Assembly: GCF_040239565.1 (NCBI RefSeq)
Contig: NZ_JBEHWS010000001.1
Span: 1-64,000, forward strand
Reading direction: 5' to 3'
Source: Fulvimarina sp040239565
GTDB lineage: Bacteria > Pseudomonadota > Alphaproteobacteria > Rhizobiales > Rhizobiaceae
Length of the DNA stretch: 64,000 bases
Position 1 is the stretch's first letter. The number at the start of each line of letters is the position of its first letter. Under the pieces are notes generated by a model. That model was not told where the DNA came from and searched no databases. It saw only the letters and a list, made by a program, of their open reading frames with translations. The position numbers and the translations under genes are program-made. This document shows positions 24,967 through 34,025 of the stretch, piece after piece.

Positions 24967-25977
24967 CTACCCGACGAGCTCAGGAACGGATTTGGTTTCG
25001 CTTCCAAGATTGCTCTTCGCGTGCCAGTTCCAGGCGTTGTCGACGATCGTCCGCAGATCACGGGTCGGCGTCCAGCCCAGCACTTCGCGTGCCTTGGCAT
25101 TGTCCGCGACAAGCGAAGGCGAGTCACCTTCGCGGCGTGGACCGAACGACACGGGAAAGGGGCGCCCAGAAGCGTTCTCGACGGCATTCAGGAGTTCACG
25201 CACGGTCGTCCCTGTGCCGGTTCCAAGATTGAGCTGCGTGCTCTCCCCGCCTTCGAGCAGGTAGCGCACCGCTCGGCTGTGGGCGTCCGCAAGGTCTAGG
25301 ACGTGGATGTAGTCGCGCACGCAGGTGCCATCGCGCGTATCGTAATCGGTGCCGTTGACCGTGAAGCCGCCTCGACGGCCCAGCGCGACGTCGATGGCGA
25401 TCGGAATCGCGTGCGTTTCGGGATCGTGCCATTCCCCGATCCGGCCCTCCGGATCGGCACCGGCCGCATTGAAATAACGAAGAACGACCGAATTCAGCCC
25501 CCTGTAGGTGCCGCAGTCGGCAAGGATCTGTTCGACCAGGAGCTTCGAACGCCCGTAAGGATTGATCGGCGCCTGCGCATGGGTTTCGGCGAGCGGCAGA
25601 GTGTTCGGTAGGCCATAGGTCGCGCAAGTCGAAGAAAAGACGATCTTGTCGACACCGCCGCGCTCGGCAGCGGCCAGCAGCGACAGGGTGCCAGCGACAT
25701 TGTTGTCATAGAAGGAGATCGGATCCTTGACCGACTCACCCACTTCGATCAGCGCAGCGAAATGGATGATCGCGGCCGGTTCGTAGGCGGCGATCACGGC
25801 ATCGAGGCGCCCGGCATCGCGGATATCGCCGACTTCCAGCGGGCCCCACTTGACGAATTCCGAGTGTCCGTTCGTCAGATTGTCGTAGGTGACCGGCGTA
25901 TAGCCTTTTTCGGCCAGGTCTAGGCAGGTGTGCGAGCCGATATAGCCGGCGCCGCCGACGACGAGAATGTTCGTCAT
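24967..25977 (-). CDS. galE: UDP-glucose 4-epimerase
   Basis: Interconverts UDP-glucose and UDP-galactose using bound NAD+ (EC 5.1.3.2); used for galactose catabolism and for surface polysaccharide precursors. The 336-residue protein has GGAGYIGSH (7-15), SSTCATYG, catalytic YGRSK and the family segments LRYFNAAGADPEG and CVRDYIHVLDLA. The ATG at 25977 has GGAGATG upstream; the frame stays open 32 codons further but that part is not conserved. It lies 158 bases downstream of fucU on the same strand and may be read with the fucose operon. Confidence 0.95.
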   Translation of the reverse strand: MTNILVVGGAGYIGSHTCLDLAEKGYTPVTYDNLTNGHSEFVKWGPLEVGDIRDAGRLDAVIAAYEPAAIIHFAALIEVGESVKDPISFYDNNVAGTLSLLAAAERGGVDKIVFSSTCATYGLPNTLPLAETHAQAPINPYGRSKLLVEQILADCGTYRGLNSVVLRYFNAAGADPEGRIGEWHDPETHAIPIAIDVALGRRGGFTVNGTDYDTRDGTCVRDYIHVLDLADAHSRAVRYLLEGGESTQLNLGTGTGTTVRELLNAVENASGRPFPVSFGPRREGDSPSLVADNAKAREVLGWTPTRDLRTIVDNAWNWHAKSNLGSETKSVPELVG

Positions 25978-26135
25978 GCATTCATCTCCAGGTCTGCGGC
26001 GCAGCGAACAGTGAGCCCATGGCCGCGACGAGCAGCATAGCATGCCGTTCCACCGCGCGGATCTCGAGATCATGCTGTGCTGAAGAACAGCTTTCGGCGA
26101 TGCGCTGGATCGGTCGACGGTGAACCCGATGGGGC

Positions 26136-26573
26136 TCAGCTCGTGAAGACGACACCCTTGCGGAGTATGAAGTTGCCGTAGGAGCGGCCTTCCAGGGTGT
26201 GGACCACCGCGAAGGCTCTGGCGGCGCGCTCGTAAAAGGCGAAACGTTCGAGGGGCTTTGGTTGGTGGCCGGCCGCGTCGAGGATCGGGGCGGCCTCGGC
26301 GACGACGGGTGGTACGGCCTCAGGGTCGTTGACCACCTGCATCGTCATCACGGCATCCGGTTCGAACTCGTCGAGGGGGAACAGCGACAGGATAGCCCGA
26401 AGCGCCGTCACCGCATCGCAGCCGATCGTCAGGGCGCTGCCGTAGACGGTCTTTCGCGCGAGAGCGTAGGACGGGAAATTGGCGTCGGCGATGACGATCT
26501 CGTCGCCATGGCCCATCTGCGCGAGCGCGTGGATGAGGTCCGGGCCGATGAGCGGATCAATTCCTTTGAGCAC
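26136..26573 (-). CDS. fucU: L-fucose mutarotase (RbsD/FucU family)
   Basis: Interconverts the alpha and beta anomers of L-fucose (EC 5.1.3.29), supplying the anomer used by the dehydrogenase. The 145-residue protein shows the family motifs LKGIDPLIGPDLIHALAQMGHGDEI near the N-terminus, DANFPSY, and the C-terminal RSYGNFILRKGVV. Length fits FucU. It follows the fucose dehydrogenase gene by 24 bases and is the last enzyme gene of the operon. Confidence 0.92.
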   Translation of the reverse strand: MLKGIDPLIGPDLIHALAQMGHGDEIVIADANFPSYALARKTVYGSALTIGCDAVTALRAILSLFPLDEFEPDAVMTMQVVNDPEAVPPVVAEAAPILDAAGHQPKPLERFAFYERAARAFAVVHTLEGRSYGNFILRKGVVFTS

Positions 26574-26597
26574 GGGAAACCCTCCTTTTCCTAAAGA

Positions 26598-27368
26598 CTA
26601 GTCGTCGAGACCGATCGCGCGGTCGAGATGGGTATATCCGCCATCGGGAAACAGCCACTGCCCCGTCATATGGCTTGCCCGCGCCGACAGGAGGAAGGCG
26701 CAGCAATCGGCGATTTCGCGGGTCGTCGTCATGCGCCGTCCGAGCGGAATCCGTGACGCTATCTTCTCGATCGTCGCATCAGGATCCTCCGTCGTCTCCA
26801 CCCATCGGCGATAGAGCGGGGTCATCACCTCCGCCACCACGATCGCATTGACGCGGACGCCGTCCTTAAGGAAGGCGACGGCCCATTCCCGCGTCAGCCC
26901 CAGCTGTGCGGCCTTCGCAGCGATATAGGCCGACGTGTTCCCCTGCCCCGTCAGGGCGGTCTTGGAGCTGATATTGACGATCGCGCCGCCGCTTGTCCTC
27001 AGATCGTCGGCCAGGAGATGGACGAGAGTGAAATAGTGGACCAGATTCTGGTCAAGGCTCTTGCGGAAGTCGTCCGGGCTCCTGTCGATCCCGACGCTGT
27101 CATTGGCCCCGGCATTGTTGACGAGACCGTCCACCCGGCCGAACCGCTCGCGCACGGCCTCGACCGCCGCACGGCAACCGGCGTCGTCGGAGAGCTCAAC
27201 CTGGAAGAACGACGCATCGTGGCGGCGAAGCCAGTCAGGGTCGGGCTCGCTGCGCGCGAGGATGACGGGGATCGCGCCTTCTGCAGCGAGGCATTCCGTG
27301 ATGCCAGCTCCGATGCCGGACGCACCGCCGGTGACGACGACGACCTTGTCCTTCAGTTCAAGATCCAT
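26598..27368 (-). CDS. SDR dehydrogenase, probable L-fucose dehydrogenase
   Basis: A 256-residue classical short-chain dehydrogenase with TGGASGIG (14-21), VNNAGAND, Ser in NISSKTA and catalytic YIAAKAA. In oxidative L-fucose pathways an SDR of this type oxidises L-fucose to the lactone with NAD(P)+. The specific call rests on operon context: it overlaps the fuconate dehydratase gene (ATGA, 27365-27368 region) and is followed by fucU. An L-galactose or D-arabinose activity is also possible for this family. Confidence 0.85.
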   Translation of the reverse strand: MDLELKDKVVVVTGGASGIGAGITECLAAEGAIPVILARSEPDPDWLRRHDASFFQVELSDDAGCRAAVEAVRERFGRVDGLVNNAGANDSVGIDRSPDDFRKSLDQNLVHYFTLVHLLADDLRTSGGAIVNISSKTALTGQGNTSAYIAAKAAQLGLTREWAVAFLKDGVRVNAIVVAEVMTPLYRRWVETTEDPDATIEKIASRIPLGRRMTTTREIADCCAFLLSARASHMTGQWLFPDGGYTHLDRAIGLDD

Positions 27369-28642
27369 CAGCGCGCTCCGAAGCGGTAGCGCTCAAGGCT
27401 CTCCGCTTTCATTTCAATCGAGAACCCGGGGCGCTCGGGCGGCATGTAGGCGGCGTTCCGGATGGTGCACGGATCGACGAAATGTTCGTGCAGGTGGTCG
27501 ACGAACTCGATGACCCGGCCCTCGCGCGTTCCGGCAATGCACAGATAGTCGATCATCGACATGTGCTGGACGTATTCGCAAAGGCCGACGCCGCCCGCAT
27601 GGGGGCAGACCTTCAGGTCGTATTTCGCCGCCATCAGCATCACGGCGAGCACTTCGTTGAGGCCGCCGAGACGGCAGGCATCGATCTGGACGACGTCGAT
27701 CGCGCCTTCCTGGATGAACTGCTTGAAGAGGATGCGGTTCTGGCACATCTCGCCGGTCGCGACCTGAACAGGCGCGACGCCCTCTCGGATCTTGCGGTGG
27801 CCGACCACATCGTCCGGGCTCGTCGGTTCCTCGATGAACCAGGGATCGACGAAGGCGAGCTTCTTTACCCAGTCGATCGCCTGATCGACCTCCCAGACCT
27901 GATTGGCGTCGATCATCAACCGGACATCCGGCCCCACGGTCTCGCGGGCGATGGTAAGGCGGCGGATATCGTCCTGAAGATCGCGGCCGACCTTCATCTT
28001 GATGTGTTTGAAGCCCGCGTCGACAGCACCACGGCAAAGCGTTCGCAGCTTTTCATCACCATAGCCGAGCCACCCGGCGGAGGTGGTGTAGCAGGGATAG
28101 CCTTCCGATTTGAGCGTCTCGATCCGCCCGGCCTTGCCTTCGGCTTGGGTGGTCAGGAAGTCGAGCGCCCATTCCGGCGTGATGCAATCGGTGAGATAAC
28201 GAAAATCGATGCAGCGGACGAGTTCGGCCGGGCTCATCTCGGCGACGAGCTGCCAGACCGGCTTTCCTTCCGCTTTCGCCCAGAGGTCCCAGGCGGCATT
28301 GACCACCGCGCCGGTCGCCAGATGGATCGCGCCCTTGTCCGGACCGATCCAGCGAAGCTGGCTGTCGCCGGTCACATGGCGCCAGAAACGGCCCATATCG
28401 GCGGCGATCCAGTCGAGCTCCAGGCCGACGAGGAGCGGGCGAAGCGCCTCGATGGCGGTGATGCAGATCTCGTTGCCGCGACCGATCGTGAAGGTGAGGC
28501 CGTGGCCCTCGTGGTCGCCGTCGGTTTCGAGAACCACATAGGCGGCCGAATAATCCGGATCGGGGTTCATCGCGTCCGAGCCGTCGAGGGCATCGGAGGT
28601 CGGAAATCTTACATCGATCGTGCGCAGGCCGGTGATCTTCAT
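27368..28642 (-). CDS. L-fuconate dehydratase
   Basis: Dehydrates L-fuconate to 2-keto-3-deoxy-L-fuconate (EC 4.2.1.68). The 424-residue protein is an enolase-superfamily member with KMKVGRD, metal ligands in MIDANQVW, FIEEPTSPDD and ATGEMCQNR, and the general base region CPHAGGVGLCEYVQH. The N-terminus (LRTIDVRFPTSDALDGSDAMNPDPDYSAAY) and YLTDCITPEWAL are characteristic of the fuconate dehydratase subgroup. ATG 28642 (MKITGLRTID) is chosen over one six codons upstream. Its stop overlaps the next gene. Confidence 0.94.
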   Translation of the reverse strand: MKITGLRTIDVRFPTSDALDGSDAMNPDPDYSAAYVVLETDGDHEGHGLTFTIGRGNEICITAIEALRPLLVGLELDWIAADMGRFWRHVTGDSQLRWIGPDKGAIHLATGAVVNAAWDLWAKAEGKPVWQLVAEMSPAELVRCIDFRYLTDCITPEWALDFLTTQAEGKAGRIETLKSEGYPCYTTSAGWLGYGDEKLRTLCRGAVDAGFKHIKMKVGRDLQDDIRRLTIARETVGPDVRLMIDANQVWEVDQAIDWVKKLAFVDPWFIEEPTSPDDVVGHRKIREGVAPVQVATGEMCQNRILFKQFIQEGAIDVVQIDACRLGGLNEVLAVMLMAAKYDLKVCPHAGGVGLCEYVQHMSMIDYLCIAGTREGRVIEFVDHLHEHFVDPCTIRNAAYMPPERPGFSIEMKAESLERYRFGAR

Positions 28643-28791
28643 GGGCGAGCGATTTTCCATATCTGTTGGCCGAGGCCCGGCTTCTCCCGGCCCATGGAGC
28701 CGAAGCGAAGCAACTCATTTCATGTCTCGTTCGGCTTTGGACGGAGGCCGCCGTACGGCGACCTCCGTCTCATTGTTCGCGGCGCAGCGCC

Positions 28792-29733
28792 TCAGTCGTA
28801 GAGAACGGCGGCGATCTTCGGATCGTCGATGTTCGACTGATCGTACCAGTAGAAGCCGGTATCGATGTTCGCCGGCACATCTTCGCCGTTTGCCGCAGCG
28901 ACCGCCGCCTTCACGGTCTCGTAGCCGATGCCGACCGGGTTCTGGGTGATCGCGCCGGCCATCGTTCCGTCGCGGATCGCATCCGTCTGGGCCTTGCCGG
29001 AGTCGTAGCCGACAATCGTGATGTTCTCGGCACCGCTTTCCCGGACACCGTTGACGACGCCGATTGCCGAACCTTCGTTCGTGCCGAAGATACCGTTGAG
29101 GTCCGGATTGGCCGTCAGCAGCGACTTGGTGATCTCGGTGGATTGGAGATGGTCGCCCCCACCATATTCGATCGCGACGATCTCGATGTCAGGGTGGGCT
29201 TCTTCCATACGATTGACGAAACCGTCGCGGCGATCGATGCCGGTCCGCGAGGTCTGATCGTGCGCGACGACCGCGACCTTGCCGGAATCGCCGATCAGCT
29301 CGGCCATCTTGTCGGCCGCAAGCGCCGCAGCCGCCACATTGTCGGTGGCGGCCGTCGTGACCGGAATGTCGCTCTCGACGCCGGAGTCGAAGGCGACGAT
29401 CGGGATGCCGGCCTCCTGCGCACGCCGCAGCAGCGGAATCGCGGCCTGACTGTCCAGCGCAGCGAAACCGATCGCGCTCGGGTTCGTCGCGAGCGCTGCG
29501 GAGAGCATATCGAGCTGCTTGTCCACCTGGCTCTCGTTGTCCGGGCCCTCGAAGTTGACGGTAACGCCGAATTCTTCGCCCGCCTGCTTTGCGCCCTTAT
29601 TCACCGCCTGCCAGAACTGGTGCTGATAGCCTTTCGAGATCACAGGAATGGACATCGCGTCCTGCGCCAGGGCGTTTCCGCCCAGCATTGCGAGCGCGGC
29701 TGTCGCGCAGATGAGGGTTCTTCTCGTGAACAT
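28792..29733 (-). CDS. Sugar ABC transporter substrate-binding protein
   Basis: A 313-residue periplasmic binding protein of the RbsB/Peripla_BP_4 type. The signal peptide is MFTRRTLICATAALAMLGGNALA. The mature part has AIGFAALDSQAAIPLLRRA, IPIVAFDSGVES, the hinge GIFGTNEGSAIGV and IVGYDSGKAQTDAI. The start at 29733 has GGGAGGAAA upstream. It follows the permease gene by 50 bases. From the operon the ligand is inferred to be L-fucose or a related 6-deoxysugar. Confidence 0.93.
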   Translation of the reverse strand: MFTRRTLICATAALAMLGGNALAQDAMSIPVISKGYQHQFWQAVNKGAKQAGEEFGVTVNFEGPDNESQVDKQLDMLSAALATNPSAIGFAALDSQAAIPLLRRAQEAGIPIVAFDSGVESDIPVTTAATDNVAAAALAADKMAELIGDSGKVAVVAHDQTSRTGIDRRDGFVNRMEEAHPDIEIVAIEYGGGDHLQSTEITKSLLTANPDLNGIFGTNEGSAIGVVNGVRESGAENITIVGYDSGKAQTDAIRDGTMAGAITQNPVGIGYETVKAAVAAANGEDVPANIDTGFYWYDQSNIDDPKIAAVLYD

Positions 29734-29783
29734 CGTGGTTTCCTCCCTTGGGTTCACTCTTGTTCGGTGAGCCGGCACCCGGC

Positions 29784-30788
29784 TCAGCCGATCTTTCCCC
29801 GCCGCAGCTGGTCGGCGTAGACGGCGAAAATGATGATGGCACCCGTTGCGACCGTCTGCCATTCCGGCGCGACCGACATGACACGCAGGCCGTTCGTCAG
29901 GACGGACATGATGAGCGCGCCGATCAGGGTGCCGAGGATCGTGCCGCGTCCGCCGGCAAGGCTGGTGCCGCCGATGACGACAGCGGCGATTGCCTCCAGT
30001 TCGTAGCCGAGGCCGAGAGCGGGCTGTGCGGAGTTGAGGCGCGATGCGATGAGAAGGCCGGCAATGCCGACGATCGCTCCGGAAAGGGCATAGATGCCGA
30101 TCTTCCAGGCGTCCGTGTTGACGCCCGACAGCCTCACCGCCTCCTCGTTCGATCCGAGGGCGAAGCAATAACGGCCGAGCACGGTTCGGCTCAGGATGTA
30201 GGCGGTCGCCCCGGCAACGAGGAAGAGGATGAGGACGCCGTTCGGCACCGGAAAGCTTGGAATGAAGCGGCCGATGACAGAGCCCAGCGAAATCACGTCG
30301 AAGCCGGGCGTGTCGTTGAAATAGATGGGGCGCGCGCCGGTGACGATCAGCGACAGGCCCTTGGCGACCAGCATCAGCCCGAGCGTCGCGATGAAGGGCG
30401 GGATCTTCGCCTTCGCCACCAAAGTGCCCGAGAGGACGCCCGAAAGCGCGCCGACGCCGATGCCGGTGGCGACGCCGAGAAGGAGGGGCGCGCCGAGCCA
30501 GGTCAGCACGACGCCGGTCATGACGGAACAGAAGGTCATCACCGTGCCGATCGAAAGATCGATGCCGCCAGTGATGATGATCAGCGTCACCGCGACGGCG
30601 AGGACGCCGTTGACTGAGGTCGCCTGCAGGATCGCCATGATGTTGGAGACCTGGAAGAAGTTCGGGCTCGCGAGCGAAAAGCCGACGAAGAGAATGATGA
30701 GGCTCGCAAACGCCAACAACTTCTGCGGTGCGATCAGGGTGGAGCGCTTCTTCGGCTCGTCGGCCGCGACTGTCTGGGTGCTCGTCAT
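29784..30788 (-). CDS. Sugar ABC transporter permease (RbsC type)
   Basis: A 334-residue inner-membrane protein with about 9 to 10 hydrophobic helices. It contains the family signature IAAVVIGGTSLAGGRGTILGTLIGALIM near residues 260-290. The start overlaps the stop of the ATPase gene (ATGA at 30785-30788). It forms the channel for the importer with the ATPase upstream and the binding protein downstream. Confidence 0.94.
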   Translation of the reverse strand: MTSTQTVAADEPKKRSTLIAPQKLLAFASLIILFVGFSLASPNFFQVSNIMAILQATSVNGVLAVAVTLIIITGGIDLSIGTVMTFCSVMTGVVLTWLGAPLLLGVATGIGVGALSGVLSGTLVAKAKIPPFIATLGLMLVAKGLSLIVTGARPIYFNDTPGFDVISLGSVIGRFIPSFPVPNGVLILFLVAGATAYILSRTVLGRYCFALGSNEEAVRLSGVNTDAWKIGIYALSGAIVGIAGLLIASRLNSAQPALGLGYELEAIAAVVIGGTSLAGGRGTILGTLIGALIMSVLTNGLRVMSVAPEWQTVATGAIIIFAVYADQLRRGKIG

Positions 30789-32290
30789 GCTGCAACGACC
30801 TCTTCACGTCTGGTGGCGAGCGCCATGATGTCTTCCTGTGTGGAATCGCCGGGCAGGATGCCGGTCAGCCGCCCCTCGCACATCACCGCGATGCGATGGC
30901 TGAGCCTCAGGACTTCGGGGAGTTCGCTGGAGATCACGATGATCGCCTTGCCCTCTGCGGCGAGCGCATTCATCAGCCGATAGATCTCCGCCTTCGCGCC
31001 GACATCGATACCGCGTGTCGGCTCGTCGAAAATCAAGATATCACAGTCACGCAGAAGCCATTTGGCGATGACGACCTTCTGCTGGTTGCCGCCGGAGAGG
31101 AGCCTGGTCTCCTGCCGATCGTGCGGCGTGCGGATGGTGAGGGTCTCGATGTATCGCTTCGCGGTCTCGGCGAGACTGGCCTCGTCGATGCGGCCAAACC
31201 GGTCTGAATGCCGTTCCATGCTCGCCAGGCCGATATTTGCGCGCACATCGAGGCCAAGCGCCAGACCATAGTGCTTTCGATCTTCCGACAGATAGCCGAT
31301 CCCGGCCCGCACCGCGTCCGACGGGCTTGTAATCCTCACCGTCTTGCCGTGAACGCGGATTTCGCCCGCATCCGGCGGCTCGGCCCCGAAGATGGCGCGC
31401 GCGAGCTCCGTGCGGCCAGCACCCATCAGCCCGGCGAAGCCGAGAATCTCGCCCTGTTTGAGCGTGAAACCGATATCGTGAAGGTCGCGGCCGCGCGACA
31501 GGCCGCGGACTTCGAGGGCCGTCGGCGCTTCGCCGAGATCGGGGCGTTCCATCGCCTCGCTCTGGAGCTCGCGGCCCACCATCATCGAGATGATATCCGA
31601 GATCGGTGTCTCGGCCGCCTCGACGGTGCCGACACCTTCGCCGTCCCGCATGACGGTCACGCGGTCCGAGATGCGTTTGATCTCGTCCATCTTGTGGCTG
31701 ATGTAGATGATGCCGACACCGTCCGCCTTGAGCTGCCGGATGATCCGGAAGAGTTCTGCAATTTCGCTGTCGTTCAGCGCCGCTGTCGGTTCGTCCATGA
31801 TGAGGATACGCGATCGGAACGAGAGCGCCTTGGCGATCTCGACCATCTGCTGGCGCGCAATCGTCAGCCGGTCGACGGAGGTTCGCGGGTCCATGCGGAT
31901 GTTCAGCGTGTCGAACAGCGCCGCAGCCTCGGCATTGAGTTTGGCTTCGTCGATCCGGCCGAAGGAGAGGCGTGGCTCGCGCCCGATCCATATATTCTGC
32001 GCGACATTGAGATCGCGCATCAGGGCCAGTTCCTGATGGATGATGCCGATGCCCCGATCCTGCGCCGCCTTCGGATTGGGTAAGGTCACCTCTTTGCCGT
32101 CGATCAGGATTCGCCCGCCATCCGGCTGGTAGATGCCGGAAAGGCATTTCATCAGCGTCGACTTGCCGGCTCCGTTTTCGCCCATCAGGGCATGGACCTC
32201 GCCGGCGCGAAGGTCGAAATCCACCGATTTCAGGGCGTGAACGCCGGGAAAGCGCTTGTCGATCGCCTCCAGCCTGATGAGCGCGCTCAT
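30785..32290 (-). CDS. Sugar ABC transporter ATP-binding protein (RbsA/MglA type)
   Basis: A 501-residue protein with two fused nucleotide-binding domains. The first has Walker A GENGAGKST (about 38-46) and Walker B RILIMDEPTAAL. The second has the degenerate Walker A GLMGAGRTE usual for this group, the signature LLSGGNQQKV and ILIFDEPTRGID. It energises the importer. It overlaps the lactonase gene upstream (ATGA around 32287-32290) and the permease gene downstream. Confidence 0.95.
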   Translation of the reverse strand: MSALIRLEAIDKRFPGVHALKSVDFDLRAGEVHALMGENGAGKSTLMKCLSGIYQPDGGRILIDGKEVTLPNPKAAQDRGIGIIHQELALMRDLNVAQNIWIGREPRLSFGRIDEAKLNAEAAALFDTLNIRMDPRTSVDRLTIARQQMVEIAKALSFRSRILIMDEPTAALNDSEIAELFRIIRQLKADGVGIIYISHKMDEIKRISDRVTVMRDGEGVGTVEAAETPISDIISMMVGRELQSEAMERPDLGEAPTALEVRGLSRGRDLHDIGFTLKQGEILGFAGLMGAGRTELARAIFGAEPPDAGEIRVHGKTVRITSPSDAVRAGIGYLSEDRKHYGLALGLDVRANIGLASMERHSDRFGRIDEASLAETAKRYIETLTIRTPHDRQETRLLSGGNQQKVVIAKWLLRDCDILIFDEPTRGIDVGAKAEIYRLMNALAAEGKAIIVISSELPEVLRLSHRIAVMCEGRLTGILPGDSTQEDIMALATRREEVVAA

Positions 32291-33114
32291 GATGTCAGAC
32301 CATAGAAACGGCGGGCATTGCCGCTCAGAATGGCCCCGCGCTCGTCAGAGCTGAGATCGGACAGGAGTTCCTCCGTAAGATCGCGCCAGCGCTGCCAGGG
32401 TGCCGCCATCGTCAGGACCGGCCAATCGCTTCCCCAGATGAGGCGCTCCGGTCCGAACCAGTCGAGGAGCGGATGGAAGATGGCCTGGAGGGCGGCAAGC
32501 GGGTTTTCGCGCTCGCCCGGATCGAGTTCGGTGAGAAGGCCCGACAGCTTGCAATGGATGTGTTCGTGCCCTGCGAGCGCCTTCATGCCGGACGCCCAGC
32601 CTTCGCCCCATCCCGGCTGCGGCTTGGCGGCGTGATCGATGACGACTTTGAGATCGGGATGGCGATCAACGAAGGTCTCGAACATCGGAAGATGGCGCTC
32701 GGTCACGAGCGCATCGAAGCGGAGGCCCTGTGCGATGAGGCGGTCAACCAGGGCGGGACGGGCCTGTTGGAGAAGCCAGTCGGTGTCCTCGATGTCCTGA
32801 AGCATCGGACGCAGACCGAGGAGATGCTTGTCTCCAGACCATCGATCGAGGGTCTGTTCAGCTTCGGGATCGGTGAGATCGACCCAGCCTACAACGCCAC
32901 GAATCTGCGGCGTCTCCTTCGCAAGCGTCAGCAGAAAGTCGGTTTCCGCTTCGCTCGGCGCCGCCTGAACGACGATGCGATCCATGTCCGAGGGATACTG
33001 GGCGGGCAGGAAATCCCGGCGGATCGCATCGAGCGGCCCACCCTCGCCATCGAGCCAGCCGTAGTCGCCCCGATCGAGTTTCCAGAAATGACAATGGGCA
33101 TCGATGTGTTGCAA
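32287..33114 (-). CDS. Amidohydrolase, probable L-fuconolactonase
   Basis: A 275-residue COG3618 amidohydrolase with the metal motif IDAHCHFWK (HxH at 7-9), VIDHAAKP and the terminal IWGSDWPV Asp, all intact. In the fucose pathway this family opens L-fucono-1,5-lactone to L-fuconate. Context with fucose dehydrogenase and fuconate dehydratase supports that step; rhamnonolactonase or galactonolactonase activity is also known in the family. It overlaps the ATPase gene and lies 40 bases after the KDF dehydrogenase gene. Confidence 0.88.
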   Translation of the reverse strand: MQHIDAHCHFWKLDRGDYGWLDGEGGPLDAIRRDFLPAQYPSDMDRIVVQAAPSEAETDFLLTLAKETPQIRGVVGWVDLTDPEAEQTLDRWSGDKHLLGLRPMLQDIEDTDWLLQQARPALVDRLIAQGLRFDALVTERHLPMFETFVDRHPDLKVVIDHAAKPQPGWGEGWASGMKALAGHEHIHCKLSGLLTELDPGERENPLAALQAIFHPLLDWFGPERLIWGSDWPVLTMAAPWQRWRDLTEELLSDLSSDERGAILSGNARRFYGLTS

Positions 33115-33153
33115 CTCGCCTCCTCCCTTAGGCTCCCTGCGGTCAAGCTCCGA

Positions 33154-33897
33154 TCAGATGGTCACACCGCCGTCCACCAGCATGGCCTGTCCCGTCACGA
33201 ACCTGCTCTCGTCCGACAGCAGATAGACGATCATCGGCGTCATATCGTCGACCGATGCGAGCCGGCCCATGGGCTGGCGGGCGACGAAATCCTTTTCCGC
33301 CTGAACCGGGTCCGCCGCGCTGGCGATACGGCCACGCAGCGAAGGCGTATCGACCGTGCCGGGGCAGAGCGCGTTGCAACGCAGGCCCTTCGCCACGAAA
33401 TCCGCCGCCACCGCCTTAGTCAGGCCGATCACCGCCGCCTTGGTCGCGCCATAGGCAGTGCGGTTCGGGAAGCCTTTGATGGACGACGCCATCGAGGCCA
33501 TGTTGAGGATCGACGCCGTTCCGGTTTCCTCGGCGCGCTCCAGCATTTTCGGCAGGAAGGCCCTGATGAGCCGGACCATGCTCGTCACGTTGACGTCGAG
33601 GCTGAGCGCCCAGTCGTCGTCGGACACGTCGAGGATCGTTCCGTTATGGACGATGCCGGCGCAGTTGAAGAGCCCGTCCAGCGCGCCAAGCTCCTGCGCG
33701 ATCGCCTGGATCGCCGAAGGGTCCGTGACGTCGAGCGGGCGCGTTTCGATCCCGCTCTGCGTGAAGCTTTCAAGAAGTTTCGGATCGCGATCCGTGGCGA
33801 TGACTCGCGCGCCCTCTTCGGCGCATTTCACGGCAGCCGCATGGCCCATGCCCTGACCGGCAGCCGTGATCAGGATCGTCTTGTTCGAGAGCCGCAT
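33154..33897 (-). CDS. SDR dehydrogenase, probable 2-keto-3-deoxy-L-fuconate dehydrogenase
   Basis: A 247-residue SDR with the nucleotide motif TAAGQGMGHA (residues 11-20), FNCAGIVHNGT, Ser in NMASMASSIKG and catalytic YGATKAAV. This unusual AAGQGMG variant is typical of 2-keto-3-deoxy-L-fuconate dehydrogenases and of BDH2-like enzymes. It would produce 2,4-diketo-3-deoxy-L-fuconate. ATG 33897 is chosen; the frame is open to 34080 but that part is the promoter region. It is the first gene of the fucose operon, divergent from the IclR gene. Confidence 0.88.
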   Translation of the reverse strand: MRLSNKTILITAAGQGMGHAAAVKCAEEGARVIATDRDPKLLESFTQSGIETRPLDVTDPSAIQAIAQELGALDGLFNCAGIVHNGTILDVSDDDWALSLDVNVTSMVRLIRAFLPKMLERAEETGTASILNMASMASSIKGFPNRTAYGATKAAVIGLTKAVAADFVAKGLRCNALCPGTVDTPSLRGRIASAADPVQAEKDFVARQPMGRLASVDDMTPMIVYLLSDESRFVTGQAMLVDGGVTI

Positions 33898-33929
33898 CAG
33901 ACCTCCCCGTCCTGCATGCTTTGTTCTTA

Positions 33930-33957
33930 TATGAATGTTGTATCCGTATATGAATAG
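33930..33957. promoter_or_regulatory. Direct repeat in the fucose operon promoter region
   Basis: TATATGAAT occurs at 33930-33938 and again at 33949-33957, same strand, 19 bases apart, within an AT-rich segment between the divergent KDF-dehydrogenase (33897) and IclR (34026) starts. Close spacing of two identical nine-mers on one face of the helix fits binding of a dimeric regulator such as the adjacent IclR protein. Confidence 0.5.
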
Positions 33958-34025
33958 ATTTACAAGCTTACAGGGCTCGATTACAGCCCGGATTGGCGCC
34001 ACCTGCCTGTTTGATGGTGAGGACG

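Noticed and set aside
28792..30807. Single 671-residue frame covering the binding protein and part of the permease
   Set aside because: The upstream part reads the permease gene in the wrong frame; the true binding-protein start with signal peptide and ribosome site is 29733.
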